Shown: positions 25,568 to 37,841, counted from the stretch's first letter. The stretch: DNA of 64,000 bases from Lobosporangium transversale (GCF_002105155.1 NW_019028979.1:1240001-1304000); one strand, 5' to 3'. The notes: a model not told the origin generated them from the sequence alone. Numbers and translations: made by a program.

Positions 25568-28500
25568 ATGACGAACCCAAGTGAAAAGGACTTGGGACAG
25601 CCCCATGGTATCTTACGCAACGCTTCCCCTTATGCACAACAACAACGAGAAACCATCATCTCGCTCAATGACAGTGAAAAGACTGTTGAAAATGAGGAGG
25701 ATGAAGATGAAGACAACGAGCACTCTGAAGGCGGCACTTATGAAGATGCCATCAGTGGTCGCTGGGGTGAAGGCCCTTCTCGTGTCAATGTCGTTAACGC
25801 AGAGAAGGACTTTAAGAACTTGGAACGTCAGCTTACCCGTCGATCTTCCATCTATCGCACTCAAACCGGTGAAAAAGTTCTTGGTGATAATGGTGATTTC
25901 GATCTGACCAATTATCTTCAGGACATCATCCCCCGTGCTGACGATGCTGGAATCAAGCGTCGTAACCTTGGTGTTGTCTGGGAAAACTTGGAAGTCTTGG
26001 GCGAGGGAGTAGGTGCTCAATACATCAAGACCTTTGCTGATCCTTTCATCGGTCTTTCCAATCTCATCAACCCTTACTTTTGGGCCAAGAAGGCCTTCTC
26101 CAAACAATCCTCCCAACCAAAGTCTATCACCAAGACCATTCTCCACCCTATGAATGGATACTGCAAGGATGGAGAGATGATCCTAGTCCTCGGTCGTCCT
26201 GGTGCTGGATGCTCAACCCTCTTGCGTGTCCTTGCTAATGACCGCAAGAACTATAAGGAGGTCAGCGGTGAAGTCACCTACGGACCCTTCACCGCCCATG
26301 AAATCGCTCTTCATCATCGTGGTGAAGTCTTGTATAACCAAGAAGGTAACCCTTTATACTTAATTCGCCTTTATCTTTTAGAGAGAGAGTTGAAGAGATA
26401 TAAAACAATTTTTGCTAATGTAATACTTTTTGTTCTTTATTTTATCAGATGATTTCCATTACCCAACATTGACCGTCCGTCAGACCTTGACTACAGCCTT
26501 GAAGACCAAGACCCCTGGCAAGCGTCTTCCTGAGCAGTCTCACAAGAAGCAATTCGTTGACGAATTCTTGGACGTCCTCACCAAAATGTACGGTTTGACC
26601 AAACAGATTGAGACTGTCGTCGGTAATGCCTTCATCCGTGGTGTTTCTGGAGGAGAGCGCAAGCGTTTGTCCATTGCAGAGCAGATGGCGACCCGCTCAT
26701 CCGTCAACATGTGGGATGGCTCCACTCGTGGTCTCGATGCCTCCTCTGCTCTCGACTACGTCAAGTCTCTCCGTGTCATGACCAACTTGATGAAGAAGGC
26801 TACCATGGTTTCTATCTATCAAGCTGTAAGTGTTTGCATATATATCTATTTTGTTATATCCTTGCAAAAAAAAAAAAAAAAAAAAAAAAGCGTATTGACT
26901 AATTGATAAACATGTCTCACATTGGTACGATTCTAGTCCGAAAACATCTATGATCTCTTCGACAAGGTCATTCTCCTCTATGAAGGTCGCTGCATCTACT
27001 TTGGTCCTGCCAACGAGGCACGCCAATACTTCATCAACCTTGGCTTTGAATGCCCTAGCCGTCAGACAACTGCTGACTTCTTGACTGCTGTGACTGATCC
27101 CCATGAGCGTAAGCCTCGTCCAGGTTTTGAGGGCAGGGTCCCCAATACTCCCAAGCAGTTTGAGGATGCATTCAGGGCCTCATCCTTTTACACCACAGTC
27201 GAGAAAAACCGTATCGAATACCAGACCTCTGTTAGTGAACACATTCCTGCAGCCCACTTCAAGGAGGCCACCAAACAGGTTAAGCAGAAACATGTCTCAG
27301 TCAAGAATCCTTATACCATCTCTTTTGCAGGCCAGGTCAAGGTTTTGACTGTGCGCCAGATTCAGCTCACCCGTGGAGACATGACCTCGGTCGTTTCTCG
27401 TTATGCCTCTAATGTAAGATATATATATATATATATATATATACATGCTTAAACATGGAGCTACAAAAATGATCAAGAGCTAACAGCTTTCTTTATTTTT
27501 TTTTTTTTTTATGAATTGTTAACAACAGGTTATCAAAGCTATTATTGTCGGATCTGTCTTCTTCAAACTTCATACCGATGGCAACGGTGCCTTCACTCGT
27601 GGAGGTGTCCTGTTCTTTGCTCTTTTGTTCAATGCCCTGATTTCTCAAGCCGAACTTCCCTCAGCTCTGCAAGGTCGCCCCATCTTGTATAAGCACAAGG
27701 GCTTTGCCATGTACCGTCCCTCTGCCTTTGCCATTGCCCAGATTGTTGTTGATATCCCCTTGATTATTGCCCAGGTTGTTCTCTTCTCCGTTGTCTTGTA
27801 CTTCATGTCCGGCTTGCAACTCGAAGCAGGCAAATTCTTCTTCTTCTGTCTGGTCCTGTTCTTAGCCGCGTTCTGTATGACTGCCTTCTTCCGTATGTGG
27901 GCTGCAGTCTCCTCCACCTTCGATGCTGCCTCTCGTAACTCGGGTCTGCTTCTCTTGGCTTTGATCTTGTATTCTGGATATATGATTCCCTATCAATCCA
28001 TGCATCCTTGGTTCGTCTGGATCTTCTGGATCAATCCCCTGGCCTATGCTTTCAAAGCTTTGATCTCCAATGAAATGCGTGGTCTTCAGTTTGATTGCTC
28101 TGGTTACACCATGATCCCCTCTGGTCCTTCCTACAATGATGTCCAGTACCAGGTCTGCTCTCTTGCTGGTTCCAAGCCCGGAATGACTTATGTCGATGGC
28201 TCTGATTATCTGTATGCTGCCTACCGCTACAAGACTGCTGATATGTGGTGGGATGTCCTTGCTGTCTTCTTGTTCTGGTTGCTCTTTGTTGCCATCACCT
28301 GCTTGGCTCTTGAAAAGATTGAGTTTGGCAAAGGTGGTTTCTCAACCAACGTTTTCAAGAAGGGCTCTGTCACTATCAACAACAAGCCTCAGGACGAAGA
28401 GTCTGGTCTTGCTTCTGCCGGTCCTCTCTCTGCTTCTGCCTCGACTATCGAAGCCTCGAACCCTGCTACATCTGGCGGCCGTGCCAAAAACTCTGGTATT

Positions 28501-30432
28501 GAACTTGAAATGGCCAAGGGAGCTGTCTTCGCCTGGGAGAACCTCGACTATGTTGTCCCTTACAAGTCAGATCCTTCCGGCAAGAAGCAACTCTTAACCA
28601 ATATTGCAGGTCTTGTCAAGCCCGGTACCATGACAGCCTTGATGGGCTCCTCTGGTGCAGGAAAAACCACTCTCTTGGATGTCCTTGCTCAGCGCAAGAA
28701 CATTGGTACTGTCACTGGTCAGATCGAAGTCGATGGCGAGCCCCTTCGTCGCGACTTCCAGCGCACAACCGGATACTGCGAGCAGCTCGATGTCCATGTT
28801 CCTGAATGCACTGTCCGTGAAGCCCTTCGTTTCTCCGCTTACTTGCGTCAACCTGCTGATGTCCCTGAGGAAGAGAAGAACGCCTATGTTGAGGAAATTA
28901 TCCATATTCTCGAGATGGAGAACATTGCTGACGCATTGATCGGTACAACTGAATCCGGACTTGGTATCTCGGTCGAGGAGCGCAAGCGCCTCACTATCGG
29001 TGTCGAACTGGTGGCCAAGCCTAAGCTCCTGTTCTTGGACGAGCCAACATCTGGCTTGGATGCCCAGGCCTCCTATAACATCATGCGTTTCATGCGCAAG
29101 TTGACTGATCAGGGCCAGGCTATTTTGTGTACCATCCATCAGCCATCGTCTCAGCTCTTTGCTTTCTTTGATGATCTCTTGCTCTTGGCCAAGGGCGGTA
29201 AGACCGTATTCTTTGGTGAGCTTGGTCATGACTCTTCTGAATTGATCCATTACTTTGAAAAGAACGGTGCTCCCAAGTGCGCCCCAGATGCCAATCCTGC
29301 TGAATATATTTTGGACGTTGTCAATGCGCGCCATTCTGGTCTTGACTGGCCCCAGATCTGGGCCTCCTCCCCTGAGAAAACCAAGCTGTTGGAGGATATT
29401 AAGGCTACTCGCAAGACCCCTGCTCATACCAACAATGGTACCGGGCAGGCCGTTGCCTCTTCGGACGAAGGACTTGAGTTCGCAACCGACTTCCGCACAC
29501 AATTCAAATATGTCTTCCGTCGCATGTCCAGGACCTACTGGCGTCTTCCTCAGTACAACTTTGGTCGTATCTTCATGATGATCGTCTTTGCTCTTCTTAA
29601 CGGTTTCTCTTTTTACAAACTCGGTGCTACCAAGGTCGATCTCCAATCCCGTGTCTTTGTGATCTTCCAGATCATGGTTATGGCTGCTCTGCTCGTTAAC
29701 ATGGTTGAACCTCGTTTCCATACTGAGCGTCAATGGTTCTACCGCGAGTTCGCTGGCAAATACTATGGTTGGAAGCCCTTTGCATTGTCCATCATCTTGA
29801 TTGAGATCCCCTACATCGTCTTGTCGGCAACTGTCTTCTTCTTGGTCTTCTACTGGACTGTTGGTTTCGTCTCAGATTCGGTCTTGACGTTCTACACTTG
29901 GTTGATGATCACAGTCTTTTCCCTGTTTGCGATCACCCTCGGCCAATTGATTGCCGCTTTGACTCCCTCGACTACAGTGGCTGCATTGCTGAACCCCTTC
30001 ATTTTCAGTTCTTTGAATTTGTTCTGTGGTGTCATGATCCCCTTCGCAGCCATGCCCAAGTTCTGGTCTTCCTGGATTTACTGGTTGGATCCTTACCATT
30101 ACATCATCGAGGGTTTGGTCGCAAGTCAGTTGCATAACGTACCTGTCCGCTGCGCTAACGATGAATATTCGATCTTCAATGTACCTGCTGGTCAAACTTG
30201 TGGATCCTATGCGGCTACATTCTTGGAGAAGGCTATGGGATACCTCAACAATCCCAATGATACCTCGAATTGCCAATACTGTCAATACGAATACGGTCAA
30301 GACTTCTATAGGAACTTGAATATGGACTTTGATAATCGCTGGAGGAACTTGGGTATCTTGTTCATTTACATTGCCTTCAACGTCATCATGCTCATGGTTG
30401 CGATCCGCTATGTTCGCTGGGATCGTCGCTAA
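25568..30432 (+). CDS. Full-size PDR-type ABC transporter (ABCG, pleiotropic drug resistance)
   Basis: Four exons: 25568-26345, 26449-26825, 26937-27413 and 27529-30432, total 4,536 nt or 1,511 residues, normal for fungal PDR pumps. Order is NBD1, TMD1, NBD2, TMD2. NBD1 (about 180-400) has the Walker A form GRPGAGCST with Cys instead of Lys, VSGGERKRLS and MWDGSTRGLD. NBD2 (about 890-1110) has canonical GSSGAGKTT and LLFLDEPTSGLD but a degenerate signature, ISVEERKRLT. This is the usual fungal PDR asymmetry, in which one composite ATP site is catalytically weak. Each TMD shows about six helices and ends with a long extracytosolic loop containing cysteines. Acts at the plasma membrane exporting lipophilic compounds; substrate unknown. 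Codons in the exons strongly prefer C at third positions compared with neighbours, suggesting high expression. Confidence 0.97.
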
Positions 30433-30565
30433 AATAGAAGCAACTTTTTAGAATAAGGAAAAAAAAAAACTAATAACCAAAACATACAAATAATATTCAT
30501 CTTGTATATAATAATAAATATCAAACTTTAAAAAAAAAAAAAAAAAATTCTTTCTCGTTTATTGT
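30433..30565. other. Short convergent spacer (ABC transporter / F-box gene)
   Basis: 133 bp between two stop codons. It contains AATAATAAATA-type sequence (about 30510-30520) and an A-run of about 17 nt, plausible for overlapping 3' ends. Confidence 0.5.
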
Positions 30566-32902
30566 TCAAAATAGTCGGCCCTTGCCGCATTTCCAGGGCC
30601 TATTAATGATGACACCTGAAGGTTTGGGTGGAGTGATTTTAGAACGTACAACATTGATCGTAGGCCGATACTTCTTGATAGCGTCCATCAACTTGTTGAG
30701 AGAATTTGAACAGTCGGATACGCCATCATCCGAACCAATGTCAATATGTTCCATCCGGGGCCAACAGCACCAATCATTGTTCATTCGATCCTGCAGTAAA
30801 CTCACAATGTCTTGCCAACACCCTATATTCCGTGTATCGACTCCATCGATTATGTAGTCTGGGTGAGAAAGGGAAGAAGAGGAAGAAGCCAAAACATCGT
30901 TGGATAATATAGTTTGTTCCTGTCCGTCGTGGGATTTTAGAGAATCTCGATTATCTGTAGCAATGTTCGGTTCAAAAGCGTCTTTGGAATGGCTGTTTGA
31001 AGCGAAGTCTTGCTTGAAAGAAGCCTGCGTGAGTCGTAACCGCAATTTCAATTTTTGTGCAGTTGAGAGACGTTTCTGAATCCAATCGACATTCCATGGG
31101 ATTGGTGATCTGATTTCCTCTATTGACTTGATCTCCAGCCGTTCAAGCTTGTGCATCCTTGTCAACAGACAGAGTCCTGTGCCCAAATCCAAAGTAGGTA
31201 TCTTGGGCAATCTTAGAGATAACTCCTCTAGGTTAGGTACCATTTTACTCAAGTACCCAAACATGATTCGACAGTCTCTAGCAGCAAGGTCACGCCGGCT
31301 CCTATCCCAGCTACGGCCAGCGCAGGCGATTTGAAGAGTGGATAGATTGCGACAGGCCCAGATCTTTTTGCAATGACGAGAAGGAGGAGAAGGAGGAGAA
31401 GAAGATGATGAAGAAGAATTGATTGTGTCCATGTCTGAGTTCGTGTCCGTATGCGAATTCATATGCAGAGCCCCACTCATATCCATCATGATAGTATCGC
31501 CATGATATTCTGGCGTTTCTTCCGGATCATCCAAGATCTCTTCAATGTCAAACCAAGCAATTGAAAACTGGACATGAGGGGCCTTGAGGTGTCGTAGCTG
31601 CCTCGCCTCACACAGAAAAGAATGAAGCAAATTTCCACACCAATCCCCGACAGAGTTAGTATCTATGATTTCCAGGGTTGTCAGAGTGTGATCCATTAGT
31701 TGAGATTGTTGTCTCTTAAGGAAAGCAAGATAAGTTGCTCGAGTAAAATCCATCGACCAAAAACTCCAATGTTTCACACAAGCGAGTTCCTCAAATATAC
31801 CATCCACTTGAGAGGGTGTCCGTTGCGCCCAACCGTCATGTAGACCCCCTGAGAAATGGGCCTTGACTAGTTTAGGACAGGAGGCTGTGAGGTCAGAAAG
31901 GAACATGCCTTCGAATAATGAGGAGGCATATTGAGTGCTGAGATAAGGAAATCCATCCAAGAGATGAATCCTGCCTCGTTGAAGTCGTTTTAAACAAAGT
32001 TCTTCTAAATCTGGACAGGCTTGTAATAATCTTTTCAATGCTGTTCTTTCCACAAACATGAATCCTAGAGTGAGCGACCGTAATCGAAGGCGAGCCGGTA
32101 GTTCTATTGCTTCTATTGCTGTTGTCATTGATTTTGCCTCTTTATCCTCATTTCTTTCTTCTTCTTCTTCTTCTTCTTCATTTTCTTTTTCGTCTTCGTT
32201 TTCGTTTTTTTCGCCTTGATCTTGTTCTTCCTGTAATATAGCTGCTCCATAGTATGCAGCCATGCCTCTGCTGTTGATCCAACGAAAAGTGAGTAGCTGT
32301 GGACAGAGACATAAAATCTTGTTGATAGGGATCTGATTTGTTCGGACATGATCAACTTCAATACACGTCAGTTGATAACCAATAATAGTTAACAATGGGA
32401 ATAGATGTGCTTCCGCTTCCAGAATCCCCTCGAGTTTAAGATCTTTAATCTGGAGATATCGTCGGTATTGTTGTTGTTGCTGCTGTTGGTCATTCACAGG
32501 TGTAGACAAGAGTTGGAGATGCTCTAAAAGCCCAGTCCAGCTCTCTGGATGAGTTTTATAATAGGTACTTAAACCCAATGTCTTCATGACCAAGTGTTGA
32601 GCACCGTTATCAATTTGTTGAAGAACTTGTTCCTGAAGTGTTTCACCCTCTTGCCAGATCTCCGTCCAGGTCACAACCGAGTTAGCTAGTTGCCATGCCT
32701 TTGAGATGTCGTACCATTGACGGCAGACAGGTCCTACTGAGAACCGGAGGCAGTGAGGACTGAGAAAAGAAAAAATGATTCGTAGCAACTCTGGTACTTG
32801 TAAAGGCGTTCTTTTGGAAGGGATGTAACTATTGCAATTGCTGAAGCTATGGTTACTATGTTGGTCACTAAGATGACGGTGAAAGGTGTTGGATAAAGAC
32901 AT
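30566..32902 (-). CDS. F-box protein with leucine-rich repeats
   Basis: One exon, 778 residues from the ATG at 32902. A longer frame from 33022 would add a Phe/Ser-rich stretch derived from a T/C-rich leader, so I reject it. The F-box is TPLQVPELLRIIFSFLSPHC, continuing with VGPVCRQWYDI, near residues 32-65. Leu-rich segments follow (LRLRSLTLGFMFVERTALKR, LLQACPDLEELCLKRLQ, NLEELSLRLPKI, MHKLERLEIKSI). A Glu-rich acidic tract (EEEEEEEERNEDKE) lies near residue 250 and a Ser tract near 500. F-box proteins of this type link substrates to Skp1-Cul1 ubiquitin ligases; the substrate cannot be told. Its ending (NRPWKCGKGRLF) is conserved-looking but unassigned. It converges with the ABC transporter. 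Confidence 0.85.
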   Translation of the reverse strand: MSLSNTFHRHLSDQHSNHSFSNCNSYIPSKRTPLQVPELLRIIFSFLSPHCLRFSVGPVCRQWYDISKAWQLANSVVTWTEIWQEGETLQEQVLQQIDNGAQHLVMKTLGLSTYYKTHPESWTGLLEHLQLLSTPVNDQQQQQQQYRRYLQIKDLKLEGILEAEAHLFPLLTIIGYQLTCIEVDHVRTNQIPINKILCLCPQLLTFRWINSRGMAAYYGAAILQEEQDQGEKNENEDEKENEEEEEEEERNEDKEAKSMTTAIEAIELPARLRLRSLTLGFMFVERTALKRLLQACPDLEELCLKRLQRGRIHLLDGFPYLSTQYASSLFEGMFLSDLTASCPKLVKAHFSGGLHDGWAQRTPSQVDGIFEELACVKHWSFWSMDFTRATYLAFLKRQQSQLMDHTLTTLEIIDTNSVGDWCGNLLHSFLCEARQLRHLKAPHVQFSIAWFDIEEILDDPEETPEYHGDTIMMDMSGALHMNSHTDTNSDMDTINSSSSSSSPPSPPSRHCKKIWACRNLSTLQIACAGRSWDRSRRDLAARDCRIMFGYLSKMVPNLEELSLRLPKIPTLDLGTGLCLLTRMHKLERLEIKSIEEIRSPIPWNVDWIQKRLSTAQKLKLRLRLTQASFKQDFASNSHSKDAFEPNIATDNRDSLKSHDGQEQTILSNDVLASSSSSLSHPDYIIDGVDTRNIGCWQDIVSLLQDRMNNDWCCWPRMEHIDIGSDDGVSDCSNSLNKLMDAIKKYRPTINVVRSKITPPKPSGVIINRPWKCGKGRLF

Positions 32903-33780
32903 CTTTGCTGAAGCCTTGGTCTGGCCCCCAAAAAAAAAGGAGTAAGGAAAAATGGGCAAAGGAAAGAAAGAAGGAAAGAAAGAAAGGAAAATGAAAAGGA
33001 GACTACACGTTTTTTGAAACATGCGGTTGATATCATTTCAATTCATTTGGCTAGTGCCTGCAGGTGGCTGTGTTCAGAGGCCAAATGATCCTGATCGTTG
33101 TAGCAAAGATGGTGATGGAGGAGGCGATGTTAATGTAGCATTGAAATGAGAGATTCTCTTTTCTTGTTTCACATCATTTAATGTTCAAAGACAGTGTCTT
33201 CAATTGAATGTATCTTATTGGATTAAATTCAACAGAGCTTCTTTACTGCAGGGACTAACTAGATCTTCATTTCAGGCACCTAAAGACCCTTGTTTTGTAA
33301 TTGTCTTGAGTACGTCATGAGTTCATAATTGTTATCTGACCTCCTTGGGTTGCTGAAAATGATCCAGTCCAATCTTGGTAGTCGATCCCTGCACTCTTCT
33401 GCTCAAATCACCTATTCTCAATGGCAAAAGTCTGCTGGACTGTTGATCTTGGACTATTCTTTCGCCTGCTGATGGCATGTGGATTTTAGGTCGCTAAGAG
33501 GACATTATAGACCTACTGCAGGATCGCTGATTGAACAATTGGCGCTGTTGGCTACAGGTTGGGGGGCTCAGATTAGTGCAATTGTCATTAAATTCAATCA
33601 ATATTGAAAAGATGGTGGAAGTGAAAAATATTCGTCCTGAAATCGATTTTATTGATTATTAGAAAACATATAAACTTTCAACAATGCCATGGTAGATCAG
33701 AGATAGAATAAGAAGAGAGGACCCAACAATCAAATAATGCTGTAATACAGTATCTATAATCGTGTTTACATTATAACTGT
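32903..33780. other. Intergenic region, no clear gene
   Basis: Leader and promoter of the F-box gene, with A/G-rich repeats of ggaaagaaag near 32960-32990, then mixed sequence up to the small gene at 33781. I found no frame that continues the small paralogue into the coiled coil or LRR region. Confidence 0.5.
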
Positions 33781-34140
33781 CTACGGAGAGGCAGTCCTGA
33801 CATTGAGGATGACTCCAGGCTGGTATTGGATTCTTAGAGGGATGAGCCTTTTTTGAAAGGAGGAAAAATAAAAAAAAAATAAAAAATAAAAAGTTAAAAG
33901 GAATGGACATGTCCTCTGCCTCTTGATTATAATAGCGTTAAACCTTACTTACTCTTCAAGTCCATCATCTACCATGAAATTTACTATGGCTCCGTCCTTT
34001 TCTACGTATTGAACGTCAGCAAAACTCGTTTGGACATCGTCCCAGAGGATGACATGTTCGCCAGTTCTGCTATCTACTCGTGTGTTAACATAGGTGAGTT
34101 TGCCAGATGATTCGTGTCGAAAGCCTTGTTGTTCCGTCAT
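33781..34140 (-). CDS. Minimal paralogue of the LRR family's N-terminal domain (84 residues)
   Basis: Two exons: 33953-34140 and 33781-33847, total 255 nt or 84 residues (starts MTEQQGFRHES). It aligns with the first 90 residues of the LRR protein at 4618-8459: TGEHVILWDDVQTSF corresponds to NGKPFILLHDIQDVF, and LIPLRIQYQPGVILNV corresponds to LRPLRVPHIPGTVLKV. The intron lies at the same position and the same phase 2, just before this second motif. Here the protein stops at VRTASP instead of entering the Ser/Thr linker. It is either a stand-alone adaptor domain or the remaining 5' end of a deleted family member. Without splicing the frame would end after GLEE, losing the conserved motif, so splicing is likely real. 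An alternative upstream ATG (34194) adds unrelated hydrophobic residues. Confidence 0.68.
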
Positions 34141-34863
34141 GTTGTGTATATATAGATTTACTGAGAATATAAAATACGACAGTAGAGGAGCCACAGCTAA
34201 TTATTAATATTAATATTATTATAGATTATTGTACAGAAAGAGAGGAGGCGACGTGAGAAGAAAGAGAAAAAGAAAGAAAGGATTTTTGCGCAGCGAAAAA
34301 GACATGCATGTGTCTACATATACTAATGAAGTTCGAAAAGACGAAGCATACTCGTAAATGTAAATGTTGGGCAAACTGTCTTCGTTACGGCGCCCTTCAA
34401 TGACCCCATCCACACAAACACAAACTGAGCACGTCAGTATATAAAATGTATTAAAAAAAGATGTCTAATTCGCATGATGCAATCCTGTTCCTGAAGTTCA
34501 TTTGGACCAACCACCAGCCAGCAACCAAAAAAAGAACAACTGGTTTACTCGGCGATTTTTCATGTCTGTGCCAACGTGTGATTGTGAATGTGTGTGTTTG
34601 TGCATGAATGGCATCTGTTTACACAGTTCATAATGTAAATTTACATGAACATGCGTGCTGTGTCTGTGTGAAGCAGGTCTCGGATCAAAAAGGGTTCTTT
34701 TGAACGTTTCAAAATGTTTAGATTAAATAAAATTACAGCAATATTTTTATTTTGGGGTTTGTGTTTTTGTACAAGGGCGATTAAAATGTAAAATGTGTCT
34801 ATGCTCTTTTTTTTGGAATTATAGATTGTCATGAAAGGAAGTAAAGCCGGGGGAGTTTTTTTT
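34141..34863. other. Intergenic region, no gene seen
   Basis: 720 bp between the small paralogue start and the stop of the LPMO-like gene. It has A/G-rich sequence near 34240-34290 and AT-rich DNA. Nothing coding was supported. Confidence 0.6.
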
Positions 34864-36222
34864 TTAGGCATATAATGATACTAATACACTTGAGATCAAA
34901 AGAAGGACTTTTAGTGATGTTGGATCAAATCGTGAGCTGGCTCCGATTCGAAGACCACCCTTGTTCCTGCTGACATTGTCACTGCTGTCATTGTTGCCAC
35001 TGCCATTGCCGCCACTGCTGTTATCGCCTCCTTTACCGCTACCAACTTTATCATCCTCCTCATCAGGTGGTGGCGTCTTTCCCTTGATAGTATTCTAAAT
35101 ACAAAAGAAAAAGAAAAAGAAAAAGAAAAAGAAACAGAAATTATTAGTTTCATTTTTTAGTCTTATTAGTAAAGCCAAGAGACAATGGAGCTACTCCTGT
35201 TTATTTCTGTTCGACTTACCAATCCAAGGTCGATGCCTTGAGTTCCAGCAGCTCCTCCTGCAGCATAGAATCCATTAGTGTTTGTGGTGGTTTGATTCTT
35301 ATTAGGGCCGGTAGACTTTGTCTTGATTTTGTCACCTTCCGCATTTGTATCTGCTTTTTGGCCGATCTGCTCTACATTAGTAACAGTCATCTCGAGTGGT
35401 GGAAGCGATCCATTCGGGTCTGCACTGTTGATGACAACGTTGGCACAATGATGGTAAAACTAAGTAGGTAGAAAACGAGAAATAAAGGTTAGGAATTGAT
35501 CCTCTATTGTGTTCAGAAAAGGAAAAAAAAGTTTTTTTTTCTTTACCTGGTTCGTAGCATAGGCTGTCCATGACCATGCAAATAGACAACGATCCGAGTC
35601 AGTACAGCTGGGTACATTGGCAGGAATTTGAACAGGCCATTCATAATAAATATCAGGACATGTCTTGGTGTATTGTCCAATGACGTTCCAAGTTTTACCG
35701 CCATCATACGACAAAGAAAACTCACAAGCTCCACCACCATGGCGTGCTTGAGGAATATTATCCGGTGGAGGGAATGATTGATAGTCTTTCACTTGATGGT
35801 TCCAGAACCGTACTTGAATAATGTCTCCAGCTCTGTATGTAGTTACAGGACCCTTGGGATATCCTCCTGTGTTGACAAACCAAAAATGTCAGTTTTGATT
35901 ATGGAAGACAAAGGACGATTCGTTTAAAATAAAGTACAAAAAGAGCCAGAAGAGCCCAAATATGGCACAACCAACAGTGTCTCCACATTAGGGCATAGAA
36001 GAAGAGGAAAAAAAGGAAAAAGAATCAAGAGGACGTACCACATGGGAACGTCTTCCCTTTGAAGCCGATCCATGCATGAACTTCGTAACTGGGATTATCT
36101 GACCATGGACCAGCCTGGCCAGGTGGATTTGACATGGCCATGTGCGCAGATGTTGTAGGAAGGAGAGAAAAGAGGCTGGCAGTGGCAATAAGCACACTGT
36201 TTATGAAATATGTTGTCCTCAT
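34864..36222 (-). CDS. Secreted GPI-anchored LPMO-like protein (copper monooxygenase fold)
   Basis: Four exons: 36039-36222, 35547-35866, 35220-35459 and 34864-35094, total 975 nt or 324 residues. A signal peptide (MRTTYFINSV to TTSA) would be cut before His27, giving a mature N-terminus HMAMSNPPGQAGPWSD. A second His lies in ARHGGGACEFSLSYDGG, and an aromatic axial position in NQFYHHCANVV. These are the parts of a histidine brace as in lytic polysaccharide monooxygenases; the overall pattern is closest to what I know of AA11-type proteins, but family assignment is uncertain. Cysteines (PCGG, GGACE, KTCPD, PSCTD, DRCLF, HHCAN) would form disulfides. The C-terminal part is a Gly/Ser/Asn-rich spacer ending in a hydrophobic GPI signal (LKVLLLISSVLVSLYA). 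Likely acts on chitin or cell wall at the surface. Confidence 0.85.
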
Positions 36223-36243
36223 TATTGTTTTGATGTAATGTTA

Positions 36244-36300
36244 GTTTGTATGATGTGAATGTGAGTTTGTATGATGTGAATGTGAGTTTGTGTGATGTGT
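36244..36300. repeat. 21-bp tandem repeat, 2.7 copies
   Basis: Unit gtttgtatgatgtgaatgtg plus a final a, two perfect copies (36244-36264, 36265-36285) and a diverged third. It sits 22-78 bp upstream of the LPMO-like start codon, probably inside its leader. CAG/CAA-type triplets lie farther upstream (about 36332-36390). Confidence 0.8.
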
Positions 36301-37841
36301 AAGGTATGAATGTATATGGTGAAGTGAGATCCAGTTGCTGTTGCTGCTGCCGTTGTTGGCTATTGACGTTGCTAGCTATTGCTGTTGTTATTTTTATAGC
36401 AGGACAAAATGTGAGTAATGGTGCTGAGATTAATCGTTAATAAAGAGTATTAGGGAAAGTGGTGAAGGAAAGTATGGGATGGATAAAGAAAAGCGAGGTT
36501 GAAGATAATGAACAACAATAATAAAAAGAAAAAGACTTCTTTTTCCCTCAGTGATGGGGCAACAAGCATGTCTTTTATATAAAATCCTTGGACAAGGTGG
36601 CTAATTCTAAGACAAGGCTTATTGACCCTGGAACCTTAAATATTCACTTGTGTCACAGACTAGCAGGTTTTGCAGATGTAACAGGGACATGGTCTGGTCT
36701 GCAGCAGTGGTTCTACTGAGGAAGAGGACTAAAAAGAGGAACGAGTAATGGTCCGCTGAGTCCAAACCGAGCTCTATGCTAGCATACCAGTGGTTGAATA
36801 GCCAAGGCGATTTCCCTATCTGTTAAAATGTAGACCATCGCAATGCACAATACTCTCGGGGATATTTTTCGCTCTTTCTCATATTTGTCAATTTTCCTTT
36901 ATACCCCGAGAAGCTAATGCGGATGAGATCCTTCTAATGTTCACATAAAAACAACCCATTGCTTCCTAACATAAGCCAATTAGCTCTCTTCATAAATGTG
37001 ATCCCCCGACTATGAAGGAGTAAAAATGGAAAGATTGATGAACCTGGGAACTGTTACCCATCCCTCTCTTCTCTTTTTCTTTCTCTTTACTACCGCGGAC
37101 AGAATGCTCTCATCTGAACTTGGATGGGGTCCACGCGTACCTAATTTTTTTTTTCCCGCCACCTCAGCAGCTCTTTTTTTTTTTTTTTTTTTTTTTTGAA
37201 ACATAACCTGAATCCCGTGCGTATGTAATGTGGATGCTGCTGAAACAAGGTCCTCTGGTGACGAGAAGGAATGTAATTGAAGCTTATCTTGATTTAATGC
37301 CTTGCGATTGCTCTCTAACATTAGACATACCCCCTTCTCTACCCTCAATGCATTGATTTATTTCAGATATCTTGCGGATGTTCATTACCTCGTGTCTTTT
37401 TCTCTATGATTTTCTGATATACTCTGTGATGTTCTAATTGCTTCGTATATTTGTATATTTTCATGCCTGTGCACGAGGCTTTGGCTGTGGGCGGATCATT
37501 AATGTGAATCATTGAGTCATCCTTTCACTTCCTTATAACCTCGCATAACCTGTTCATCAACTGTACTATACATTTATTCCTTCCCACCCTCCCTAGTGTT
37601 TCGCTTCGCTATGATTCAACATAAAGCTTCATGTTTTTTTACTTCTTGTCCTTGGTGGAGGGAAGGAGATAAGAGGTAATACTGTAAATCGTGGACTTTT
37701 CAGGGTCTGAATCAAGTCTGAAAATCCTAAAGCCTATTTCTCTCTTAATTAAAGCTCCCTGTCCGTCTGCTCTCGATTTTTTAAATCTGTCTCTTTCTGG
37801 TTTCTGATCTTTTTTTTTTTTTTTTTTTTTTTTTCACCGAC

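Noticed and set aside
28594-29733. 379-codon minus-strand frame opposite the ABC transporter
   Set aside because: It is a shadow of NBD2; the + strand has all ABC motifs and codon bias explains the open antisense frame.
32903-33022. N-terminal extension of the F-box protein from 33022
   Set aside because: The added Phe/Ser/Leu stretch is the translation of a T/C-rich leader and precedes a good start just before the F-box region.
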